Origin: JAWLHU01 sp041690255
GTDB lineage: Bacteria; Bacillota; Sulfobacillia; Symbiobacteriales; Symbiobacteriaceae
Direction of reading: 5' to 3'
Assembly (NCBI GenBank): GCA_041690255.1
Contig: JAWLHU010000003.1
Location: 333,603 to 397,602, forward strand
DNA: 64,000 bases
Shown here in pieces: positions 22,389-30,143 of this stretch. The notes beneath the pieces were generated by a model. That model was not told the DNA's origin. It saw only the letters and a program-made list of their open reading frames with translations, and did no database searches. Made by a program: the position numbers and the translations under genes. Within the stretch, counting starts at the first letter, position 1. Each line of letters begins with the position of its first letter.

Positions 22389-25244
22389 CTACGGGCACTC
22401 GTCCTCCTTCATTTCGATATCGACGTTGATCTTCCGGATCTTCACCCGCTTGATGTCGGCATCAGCAATGTCCACGCAGCCGAGCAGCTGCCGGATGTTC
22501 GGGGCGCAGTCCGGCGTCGGCTCCTCCGCCTGCGGCAGCTCCTGGGCCGGGCGCCGCAACTTCGGGTCGATCCGGTAGGTCATGCCGCCTGTCAGGACGC
22601 CATCGATATAGGCGTTGATCTGAATGTCGGCGCTCTGACCCACATCCGCCGCTGTGAAGTCGAGCCCCTCCTTCAACTGCATGGTCACCTCCCGCTCGGC
22701 CCGAGGGGCCAGCGAGAAGGCGGCGCCGCCGGGGTTGGTGAACAGGAGCTGGTAGCCCCGCTCCTGCAGGAAGGCGGGCATGGCGACCTCCAGCCTCACC
22801 TGGACCGGCCGGTCGAAGGGGTTCCTGGCGAAGAAGTGCCGGTTCCGGAAGGAGGCGACCAGTTGGAGGCCGCCGCCGCCTCCGGCCACGGGGGCCACGT
22901 TCCGCTGGGCGATGTTGTTGTCATTGCGGACCAGCCACCACTCGGGGATCGGGCCGGTCGCCGTCTCGGTGTTGGCCAGGTCGCCGGGGGCCGTAACCGC
23001 CATGAGCAGGCACTCGTGGCCGATCTCCTGCGGCGTCCACTCGAAGGGGCCGACGACCGTGGAGCCGCCGGAGGCCAGGGTGCCGGGCACGGCCAGCTCG
23101 GTAGTGGTCATGGGCTGCCAGTCATCGGGCCAGCGCAACCCGGTGGATGGGCGGCAGTGGTAGCCCTTCACGACCACATCCGCCGCCGCCTCGGTCCCCC
23201 GGTTCCTGATCCGGACGTAGACGTGGTTGGTCACGCCCACGATCGGGGTCTGGTGCTCCAGGCCGCCATCGGGCGAGAGCCGGTTCCAGATCTCGGTGGT
23301 CGACCAGTGGTTGGGGAGGAAGCCGTACTCACCGGCGCGGCCATCATCGATATAGAGGTCGACGGCGGGGGGAGCGCCCTCCGCTGTCGTCGGCGCGCCC
23401 GGCGCCCGGTAGAGCCCCTGCTTCTCGAAGCCCCAGCGGATCACCTTATGGACGGCGCCACCGCCGATCCCTTCGAAGAGGGTCGTCCCGATGTCGGCAT
23501 TCTGCAGCGCCGTAGCGAAGACGGAGGCGTGGGGCGTGGGGGTGATCGGGCTGGAGGCCAGGGAGCCGATCGCCCGGATGATCAGGTAGGCGGTCCAGCG
23601 GGCAGCATAGCGCTGCAGATCCAGACTGGTCGAGTCGCCGCCCAGCGACCGGTAGATGCGGAACATGGTTGTCGAGAGGATCTGCTCGCTGCTGTAGCCG
23701 CCGATATCGTTGGTGCCGTCCCAGCCCCAGCCGCCGGCCACGGGCCGGTCGTGCCGGCGGTTGGGCAGGATCCACGGGAAGGTCTGGAAGCGGTCGGGCG
23801 CCTGGGAGCCGGGGTCGCAGAGGATCGCCGCCAGGCTGTCGCCGGCGGAGTGGGCGAAGCCGAAGTTGGCCGAGTGGACGCTGTCCCAGAGGAGGACGTG
23901 GCCGAACTCGTGCAGGACGACCCGGTAGTCGGTGGCGATCCCGACCGGCTGCCCGGCCTGGGCCAGGGCGTAGCGGAAGCCGTCGGAGCCGGTGCCGGTC
24001 ACGTTGCCGGGCGCCTGGGCGTTGACGCAGTTGCCGCCGGCGCAGGAGCCGCCGATCGTGGCCCGGTGATCGACCCGCACGGGGAAGCTGGTGCCATCGA
24101 AATAGGTGGCCATGTCGAAGCCCATGGACTGGACGAGCCGGAAGACCGCATCGGAATGGTAGTAGGCGTTGACGGCGGCGAAGTCGTCGGTGGGGACGGA
24201 GTAGGTGAAGAGGCCGGGCAGCGGCTCGGTCGGGGCGGTCACCGCCGGGTCGGAGATGTTGGTCAGGTAGACGTACTCGCCGGCCAGCGCCTGGGGGGCG
24301 CCCGGGGCGGCGGGTGCGGTCAGGCCGGGCAGAGCGACCACGGTGCGCAGCGCATCCAGCGTGGCGGGCGATGAGGCGGCGGTGATCATGGTGTCGCCGG
24401 TGGCGGTGATCGGATCCCGCTCGTAGATCGCCCCGGTGGCCCCGGCCACGAAGGCACGCAGGTAGAGGATCGCCCCGGTCATGGGCTCCACGAAGGCACG
24501 CCAGTTCAGGGGACCCCAGCCGTGGGCGGCGACGGTGAAGAGCGCCTCCACCACCACGTAGTGCCGGCCGGCCTGGATCGTCTCGGGGACCGGGCCGACG
24601 GGCAGCAGCGGGGCGTGGACCTCCAGGTCGGGCCGGGGGAGATGGGTGGGCGGACCGTCGGGGGTACCGCGCTGCGGGAGCGCCTCGGGGTCGAAGCGGT
24701 CGGCCGGATCGTAGCGATAGATGCGGTACCGGAGGCCGTTGATCCGGATCTCCTCGGACTGCTGGAGCCCGAGCAGCTCGGAGAGGACCGGCTCGTCCAT
24801 CCGTTCGATGGGATAGGTGAACTGCTGCGGATCGGCTGCATCGATATCGATGGTGTGGTGCAGGGTGGAGAGCGAACTGGTCACCCGGAGCGGGCTGGAC
24901 TGGAGCCAGACGCTGACACCGGCGCCCCAGATGGGCAGGCCGTAATGCGTCTGGGCGTAGGAGATGACGTAGGTGCCCATCTGGGCCTTCTGGTCGGCGA
25001 ACTGGAGCAGGGTCGGGTCGGGGGTCATGCCCTTGCCGATCTGCCGGCCCAGGTCGCGCAGCAAGGCCGGGTCGATGGCGTAGAGCGGCGCCACCTCCTG
25101 CAGGTACTGGCCGGCCAGCGCCTGCGGCGAGGGTGCGATGAGGCCGCCGGGCAGGGTGTAGGGCTCATGGAGATGGGCCAGGTGGCGCACCGTGCCCTGC
25201 TGATCCCGCTCGACCCGGACGTTCGGGGTGAGTCTGAAGGTCAT
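22389..25244 (-). CDS. Large HExxH metallopeptidase-like protein
   Basis: A 951-residue protein with a zinc-protease active site in its middle: VVLHEFGHVLLWD (HExxH) followed about 18 residues later by HSAGDS, a spacing and context resembling thermolysin/fungalysin-type (M4/M36) gluzincins, though the usual third-ligand Glu is not obvious. The first 200 residues (QYLQEVAPLYAID, YGLPIWGAGVSVW) look like the FTP/PepSY-type propeptide of such enzymes. The C-terminal 350 residues are beta-rich CARDB/Ig-like segments (TNHVYVRIRNRGTEAAADVVV). The ATG at 25244 with GGGAGGA 6 nt upstream is preferred over 25307. No signal peptide is visible at either start, which is odd for such a protein. Confidence 0.75.
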   Translation of the reverse strand: MTFRLTPNVRVERDQQGTVRHLAHLHEPYTLPGGLIAPSPQALAGQYLQEVAPLYAIDPALLRDLGRQIGKGMTPDPTLLQFADQKAQMGTYVISYAQTHYGLPIWGAGVSVWLQSSPLRVTSSLSTLHHTIDIDAADPQQFTYPIERMDEPVLSELLGLQQSEEIRINGLRYRIYRYDPADRFDPEALPQRGTPDGPPTHLPRPDLEVHAPLLPVGPVPETIQAGRHYVVVEALFTVAAHGWGPLNWRAFVEPMTGAILYLRAFVAGATGAIYERDPITATGDTMITAASSPATLDALRTVVALPGLTAPAAPGAPQALAGEYVYLTNISDPAVTAPTEPLPGLFTYSVPTDDFAAVNAYYHSDAVFRLVQSMGFDMATYFDGTSFPVRVDHRATIGGSCAGGNCVNAQAPGNVTGTGSDGFRYALAQAGQPVGIATDYRVVLHEFGHVLLWDSVHSANFGFAHSAGDSLAAILCDPGSQAPDRFQTFPWILPNRRHDRPVAGGWGWDGTNDIGGYSSEQILSTTMFRIYRSLGGDSTSLDLQRYAARWTAYLIIRAIGSLASSPITPTPHASVFATALQNADIGTTLFEGIGGGAVHKVIRWGFEKQGLYRAPGAPTTAEGAPPAVDLYIDDGRAGEYGFLPNHWSTTEIWNRLSPDGGLEHQTPIVGVTNHVYVRIRNRGTEAAADVVVKGYHCRPSTGLRWPDDWQPMTTTELAVPGTLASGGSTVVGPFEWTPQEIGHECLLMAVTAPGDLANTETATGPIPEWWLVRNDNNIAQRNVAPVAGGGGGLQLVASFRNRHFFARNPFDRPVQVRLEVAMPAFLQERGYQLLFTNPGGAAFSLAPRAEREVTMQLKEGLDFTAADVGQSADIQINAYIDGVLTGGMTYRIDPKLRRPAQELPQAEEPTPDCAPNIRQLLGCVDIADADIKRVKIRKINVDIEMKEDECP

Positions 25245-25360
25245 GGATCTTCCTCCCTTGAAGCAAGTCCCCGCGTGGATGGGGCTGTCGGGGGGGATTT
25301 GACCCAAGGTCGGGGATATCTTTCCATCTGCTTACAATCTCTCTCAGGGGTGAAGGCCGG

Positions 25361-25389
25361 TTGACAACCACCGATGAGCGTCGTATAGT
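25361..25389 (+). promoter_or_regulatory. Sigma-A-type promoter of the T-box operon
   Basis: A consensus -35 TTGACA (25361-25366) is followed after 17 nt by the -10 TATAGT (25384-25389). Transcription should start near 25396, just before Stem I of the T-box leader. Confidence 0.85.
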
Positions 25390-25395
25390 CGAGAG

Positions 25396-25650
25396 CAATA
25401 CAGAACGGCGATGACAGGACGAGTAGTCGGAGAAGGCGAGCCGCAGAGAGCCGGGGAGTGGTGGAATCCCGGCGCCGCCGCACGATGAACGCCCCCTTGA
25501 GCCGGAGCAGCCAACGCCCCCCGGGGCCAGTAACCGCTCCCGTCGGCGCACGTTACGCGCAGAGAGGTCCCGCTCCCGGACTGCCGGGCACGGGGCAAAC
25601 CAGGGTGGTACCACGAGCCATCGTCCCTGTTTGGGACGGTGGCTTTTTTG
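25396..25650 (+). promoter_or_regulatory. T-box riboswitch leader, candidate tRNA-Ala specificity
   Basis: The T-box core GGGTGGTACCACGAG (25603-25617) is unmistakable. Stem I features are present: GATGA, AGTAG on the 5' side of the specifier loop, CAGAGAG followed by a G/C-rich arm and GGTGGAA, and then GATGAAC before the specifier. Reading GCC (25491-25493) as the specifier gives Ala; a one-base-shifted reading gives CGC (Arg). The TGGT of the antiterminator bulge fits tRNAs with discriminator A. The terminator stem (25617-25627 with 25633-25643) is followed by TTTTTT. Uncharged tRNA would allow read-through into the regulator and aminotransferase genes. Confidence 0.93.
25617..25649 (+). 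terminator. T-box leader terminator
   Basis: GCCATCGTCCC pairs with GGGACGGTGGC (11 bp, one G-U) around TGTTT and is followed by six T residues. It overlaps the T-box core, as expected for terminator/antiterminator switching. Confidence 0.9.
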
Positions 25651-25678
25651 CTTATCTCGGATAGGAGGGACCGGTTTC

Positions 25679-26176
25679 ATGCAGAGTGAGAAGCGGCTGG
25701 AGATTCTGGGTCTGCTGCAAGAGAACGCCCGCCTGACCGCCGGCGAGATCGCAGTCATGACCGGCGAGCCGGAAGAGGCTGTGACCGCCTTCATGACGGA
25801 GGTTGAGCAGGACCTGACGATCCTGGGCTACCAGGCCCTCGTCGACTGGGAGAAGGCCGGGGTGGAGATGGTGACCGCCCTGATCGATGTGAAGATCACC
25901 CCCCAACGAGATCACGGCTTTGACCGGCTGGCGGAGCGAATCGCCCGCTTTGCCGAGGTCCGCTCCTGCTACCTGATGTCCGGGACCTATGATCTGGCGG
26001 TTGAGATTCAGGCCGCGAGCCTGCGCGATGTCTCCCGCTTCGTCTCGGAGCGGCTCTCGACGATCGAGGGCGTCTCCAGCACGACCACCCACTTCGTACT
26101 GAAGCGCTACAAGCACGACGGCGTCCTCTTCGGCCGGACCGACGAGGGACAGGAAAGGCTGGCGATCACCCCGTGA
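25679..26176 (+). CDS. Lrp/AsnC-family transcriptional regulator (AlaR-like)
   Basis: A 165-residue Lrp-type protein. An N-terminal winged helix (RLEILGLLQENARLTAGEIAVMTG) is followed by a RAM/effector domain (MVTALIDVKITPQRDHGFDRLAERIARFAEV, then YLMSGTYDLAVEI). The ATG at 25679 has AGGAGGG about 10 nt upstream. Its TGA overlaps the GTG start of the aminotransferase, so the two are coupled. The pair matches the order of Bacillus subtilis alaR (yugG)-alaT (yugH), where the Lrp-type protein activates alanine transaminase expression; here a T-box lies upstream. The functional transfer is inference from order and family. Confidence 0.9.
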   Translation: MQSEKRLEILGLLQENARLTAGEIAVMTGEPEEAVTAFMTEVEQDLTILGYQALVDWEKAGVEMVTALIDVKITPQRDHGFDRLAERIARFAEVRSCYLMSGTYDLAVEIQAASLRDVSRFVSERLSTIEGVSSTTTHFVLKRYKHDGVLFGRTDEGQERLAITP

Positions 26177-27354
26177 GGAGCTTTGTCAACCAACAGGTGG
26201 CGGCGCTGCCGCCATCGGGCATTCGGAAGTTCTTCGACCTGGTCGCCCAGAGCAAGGGGATCATCTCCCTTGGTGTGGGTGAGCCGGACTTTACGACACC
26301 GTGGCACATTCGTGAGGCCGCGATCTACTCGCTGGAGAAGGGGCGGACCACCTACACCTCCAACTGGGGGCTGCTGGAACTGCGCCAGGCGATCCGGGAG
26401 TATCTCTTCGGCTGGCAGGGGCTGAAGTACGATCCAAACAATGAGATCCTGGTCACCGTGGGCGTGGCCGAGGCGATCGACCTGGTCATGCGGGCCGTAC
26501 TGGAGCCGGGCGACGAGGTGCTGATCCCCGAGCCCTGCTTCGTGAGCTACGTCCCCTGTGCGGTGCTGGCCGGCGGGCGCCCGGTCACGATTCCGCTCCG
26601 GGCGGAGGATGAGTTCAAGCTGACCCCTGAGTTGCTGGAGGCGCACATTACCCCCCGGACCAAGATGCTGCTGATCAGCTTCCCGGCCAACCCGACCGGG
26701 GCGACCATGAGCGAGGCGGAGCTGCAGGCGATCGCAGACCTGGCGATCAAGCACGACCTGCTGGTGGTCTCCGACGAGGTCTACGGCGAGATGACCTACG
26801 GCGGGCGGCACCGGTCGATTGCGGCCCTGCCGGGCATGCGGGAGCGGACGATCCTGCTCCACGGCTTCTCCAAGGCCTTCGCCATGACCGGATGGCGCAT
26901 CGGCTATGCCTGTGGGCCTTCCGAGATCATCGGTGCGATGATGAAGATCCACCAGTTCACGATTATGTGTGCCCCCATCACCGGGCAGTTGGCGGCCCTG
27001 GAGGCGCTGCGGAAGGGGGCCCCCGCCCGCGACAGCATGATCGCCGAGTACGATCGCCGCCGCCGGCTCATGGTGGATGGCTTCCGCCAGATTGGGCTGC
27101 CCTGTTTTGAGCCCCGGGGCGCCTTCTACATCTTCCCGTCGATCGCGGAGACCGGCATGGACGATTCGGAGTTCGCCATCCGCCTGCTGGAGGAGGAGAA
27201 GGTTGCGGTAGTGCCGGGCAGCGCATTCGGCCCCAGCGGGGCCGGCCACATTCGCTGCTCCTACGCCTCCTCCACCGCCAACCTGACCGAGGCGCTGCGC
27301 CGGATCGGGCGGTTCGTGGCCCGGGTCGGGGCCGGGGCGGTGGCGGGGGATTGA
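26173..27354 (+). CDS. PLP-dependent aminotransferase (class I/II), AlaT-like
   Basis: A 393-residue fold-type I aminotransferase. Signatures are GVGEPDFTTP near residue 35, YTSNWGLLELRQAI, FPANPTGAT (substrate and PLP contacts), VVSDEVYGEMTY, and the PLP Lys in LHGFSKAFAMTGWRIGY. The C-terminal Arg that binds the alpha-carboxylate is in HIRCSYASS. It is cytoplasmic and converts an amino acid and a 2-oxo acid. It is translationally coupled to an Lrp-type regulator behind a T-box leader whose best specifier reading is Ala, so alanine:2-oxoglutarate or alanine:pyruvate-type transamination is the favoured role. The start is GTG at 26173, overlapping the regulator's stop. Confidence 0.92.
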   Translation: MRSFVNQQVAALPPSGIRKFFDLVAQSKGIISLGVGEPDFTTPWHIREAAIYSLEKGRTTYTSNWGLLELRQAIREYLFGWQGLKYDPNNEILVTVGVAEAIDLVMRAVLEPGDEVLIPEPCFVSYVPCAVLAGGRPVTIPLRAEDEFKLTPELLEAHITPRTKMLLISFPANPTGATMSEAELQAIADLAIKHDLLVVSDEVYGEMTYGGRHRSIAALPGMRERTILLHGFSKAFAMTGWRIGYACGPSEIIGAMMKIHQFTIMCAPITGQLAALEALRKGAPARDSMIAEYDRRRRLMVDGFRQIGLPCFEPRGAFYIFPSIAETGMDDSEFAIRLLEEEKVAVVPGSAFGPSGAGHIRCSYASSTANLTEALRRIGRFVARVGAGAVAGD

Positions 27355-27368
27355 CATCATCATAGAAG

Positions 27369-27401
27369 GGCCGCCGGTCATGGGTTGACCGGCGGCCTTC
27401 C
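27369..27401. terminator. Bidirectional terminator between convergent genes
   Basis: GGCCGCCGGTC (27369-27379) pairs perfectly with GACCGGCGGCC (27387-27397), with TTCCTTAT after it on the plus strand. It separates the aminotransferase gene from the convergent dockerin protein gene. Confidence 0.85.
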
Positions 27402-27413
27402 TTATAGACGATT

Positions 27414-30143
27414 CTACAGGTCAAGCTGTATCTCCGTGATCATTCCATCCTCGATGACGAACTGGTCACTAATGACTATACTGCCATCGGCCAGGTAGAT
27501 CTGAATCCGGTATGCGCCTGGAGGGAGGCTGCTGAAGCTCTTGCTCGTGGTCTGACCGGGAACGAGGGCAAGGTGGGCACCAGCTGGGGCCATTAGGTCG
27601 GCCGGAGTACCGTGGCGAACGAGTAGTTGGGCCGCCTGCGGCGTATCGAGACTCGTAACGTCGAGGCTCACGACAAGGGTGCCGCGGGGTGTGGAGACGC
27701 TGTCTGTTGCCCCGAAGTTCCGGGCCGCCAGGACTACCTCAACAATGTCGACCTCGTCGTCCATGTTGACGTCGAACAGGAGATCGTGTCTCTGCGGGTT
27801 CTGCCCGGGAGGGGGGACCGCGTCTGCGATCTGTGACAGATCGCTCTCGTTGACTAATCCACTGCTGTCCACATCGCCATAGCGAAGCGGCACTTCGACC
27901 GTCACCATACCAGTTTCCGGCGGTTGGATGGGCACCTCCTGCGTGAGGTAGAGCGGCGCCATGACCACGGCGGTCCCCATTTCCACCGGCAGGTCCAAGA
28001 AGACGATCTTCTCAAATGGCGTTGCGCTCGTTGAATCGGCATACCGCACAGCCCACTGGCTGTTGACCCCGTCCGTCGCCACGGCGGCAGTGGGGAACAC
28101 GTTGCCAGGCACGCTGATCATGACGGCATTCTTGGCGACCGGTACATACCGATCGAGGCTGGACAACGATTTCGTTACACCTGCAACGGTAATCGTGCTG
28201 TTCGGTCCTGCGGTGAACTGGGCCCCCCCGAAGAAGCCGGGGACCGCTTCGAAGACCAGCGTGGGCAGCTCCGGTTCCACCGTACCCTTCGTCCAGGTCC
28301 AGCGGAGCGAGCCGTTCCCTTCGAGAATGCTCCCGTTGCCGGCGGCGCTCGCCTGCGAATCGAAGGTGACCTGCGAGGGGTCGTACAGGATCTCCAGGGT
28401 CAGGCCCTCAACGCTCGTTGGAAGGTCAAAGATACGAGGGAAAAGACTGAACAGCCCGCCGGGCAGAACCTTGGTGCCCGCCACCCAGTTCGGGGCGAAG
28501 TCGATACCGAGAGTCGTCCCGACGAGGAAATCCGCAGAGGCTGCGTACGGGAAGGTCTGGGAGAAGAAGGGACCAGGGTTCGCCTGTGCGGCGAAGCTGT
28601 AGCGCCCGTCAGGCGCCGTGGCCGTCCAGGTCAGGCTCGCGTACTCGTTGCTGCCCACCGTCGTTCCCGCGGGGTCCTTGATTGCGGTTGTCATGGCCGA
28701 AGACGACGGCCCTAGATCCAAGGGGTACCGCCAGATCCGGTATATCTCGGCGTCGCTTCCTATCAGGGAGAAACTGAACCAGCCCGTCTCACCAAGGGAG
28801 AGTTGCTGCGGAACAGCCAAGCGCATGCCCCACGGCCCCGCCCCTGTCAGGTTGTAGCTCTGTCCTGCCTGGAAGGGATAGGACATCCGGGCAGCGGCCC
28901 CCGGGCCGGGAAGACCGTAGAATGAGTAGTCCCAGGCGGCTTCCGTGTCGGTTACCGTGACCCCGCCGCGCAGCACATAGCTGCCGGGATCGACCAGTAG
29001 CGTGGCAGAAGTGTCGTACAGGAAGTAGTCCTTGCGTGTGGCGGTGCTCAGGCTGACCCAGCCCTCGGTGACCGCCCCGTAGCTCTGCGGTGCCCAGTGT
29101 AGGGTAGCCGTCTGGGTAAGAGCGATGTCAGTCGCCACGGGGGCGTTTTCGACAGTGACCTGCTGGACGCCGAAGACCTTTGGGGTACCACCCATGACCG
29201 CAGCATCGTACGAACCGGGGAAGGCGTAGATCACCGCCATACCGTCTGCTTGAGTGGTTGTGACGCTCCTGTAGTGGGTATAGGCGTAGATGTCCGTCGA
29301 GGTGAGCCAGACACCGGCCCCGCTCACCGGCGCTCCGTCTAGGGAAGCTGTCACGGTGACCGGCAGGGTCGACCCGCCATCGACGGTTAGTCTGTTCACG
29401 GTTCCTTCCGGTACGTTCACCTCGGCGAGGTCCATGACATACCCCTCACCCGGCGCCGCCTGCGCGGCGAGCCTGGCCTGGTACTGACCGGCCGGGAATG
29501 TGCCTGCGAAGAACCCTTCCCGAATGTCTCGGAAGTAGACTGTGCTTCCGTTTGGGCCGTTTTCGTTCGTCATGTTGAGTTGATAGACTACCAGACTGTT
29601 GCCGTCCTTGTCATAGAGGTACGGCCAGAACAGACCTGTGCCCCTTATCACCGCAAAGAACCACATTGGGATGCTCTGCCTTGCACCGCTGGTCGCCACG
29701 ATCGGGTTGTACCCTACGGGGAGGGCCGTGATCTTCAGTGAGGCATTACCCTGGCTGTCGGTCATGGCAGTCGTCTGATCAAGCGTTACCGTGGCACCGG
29801 AGACCGCAGCACTACTGGCCGAGTCGGTGACCCGGACCGTAACCGTGCAAGACTCGTCGACGTAAGCGACGCGGTCGTTGTCCACAGAACCGCAGTCCTC
29901 GGTGACAAGGGTCACGGAGAGCTCAGCGGCGGTGAGGGTCGGACGCTGTGCTGTCGAGCCCTCCCAGTCAGGGGCGGGCGCCCCCTCCTGTATGGAGGCT
30001 CGCTCGTCCGGGGCAGGGGCGGGATCCGAGATTATGACAGGGGCTGGGGTCCCGGCGGCGAAGCCGGTGCCAGGCATGGCCAGCGTCAGCCCCAGGAGCA
30101 GGGCGAGCGTCGTCGAGATAACCCGCGAGGGATTCCGCTTCAT
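27414..30143 (-). CDS. Secreted protein with cohesin-like and dockerin-like modules
   Basis: A 909-residue protein with a clear signal peptide (MKRNPSR, then a hydrophobic run ending GTGFAAG). It then has Ig-like and carboxypeptidase-regulatory-like beta domains, a cohesin-like domain at about 545-670 (GLTLEILYDPSQVTFDSQAS), and a type-I-like dockerin at about 757-817. The dockerin has two calcium-loop repeats, DVDSSGLVNESDL and DVNMDDEVDIVEVV. A final beta domain (820-909) follows. The ATG lies directly after the stop of the upstream gene, with GGAGGAGGG 8 nt before it, so it is the third gene of the leftward surface operon. Dockerins bind cohesins, so it probably joins a surface complex. 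No catalytic domain is recognised. Confidence 0.75.
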   Translation of the reverse strand: MKRNPSRVISTTLALLLGLTLAMPGTGFAAGTPAPVIISDPAPAPDERASIQEGAPAPDWEGSTAQRPTLTAAELSVTLVTEDCGSVDNDRVAYVDESCTVTVRVTDSASSAAVSGATVTLDQTTAMTDSQGNASLKITALPVGYNPIVATSGARQSIPMWFFAVIRGTGLFWPYLYDKDGNSLVVYQLNMTNENGPNGSTVYFRDIREGFFAGTFPAGQYQARLAAQAAPGEGYVMDLAEVNVPEGTVNRLTVDGGSTLPVTVTASLDGAPVSGAGVWLTSTDIYAYTHYRSVTTTQADGMAVIYAFPGSYDAAVMGGTPKVFGVQQVTVENAPVATDIALTQTATLHWAPQSYGAVTEGWVSLSTATRKDYFLYDTSATLLVDPGSYVLRGGVTVTDTEAAWDYSFYGLPGPGAAARMSYPFQAGQSYNLTGAGPWGMRLAVPQQLSLGETGWFSFSLIGSDAEIYRIWRYPLDLGPSSSAMTTAIKDPAGTTVGSNEYASLTWTATAPDGRYSFAAQANPGPFFSQTFPYAASADFLVGTTLGIDFAPNWVAGTKVLPGGLFSLFPRIFDLPTSVEGLTLEILYDPSQVTFDSQASAAGNGSILEGNGSLRWTWTKGTVEPELPTLVFEAVPGFFGGAQFTAGPNSTITVAGVTKSLSSLDRYVPVAKNAVMISVPGNVFPTAAVATDGVNSQWAVRYADSTSATPFEKIVFLDLPVEMGTAVVMAPLYLTQEVPIQPPETGMVTVEVPLRYGDVDSSGLVNESDLSQIADAVPPPGQNPQRHDLLFDVNMDDEVDIVEVVLAARNFGATDSVSTPRGTLVVSLDVTSLDTPQAAQLLVRHGTPADLMAPAGAHLALVPGQTTSKSFSSLPPGAYRIQIYLADGSIVISDQFVIEDGMITEIQLDL

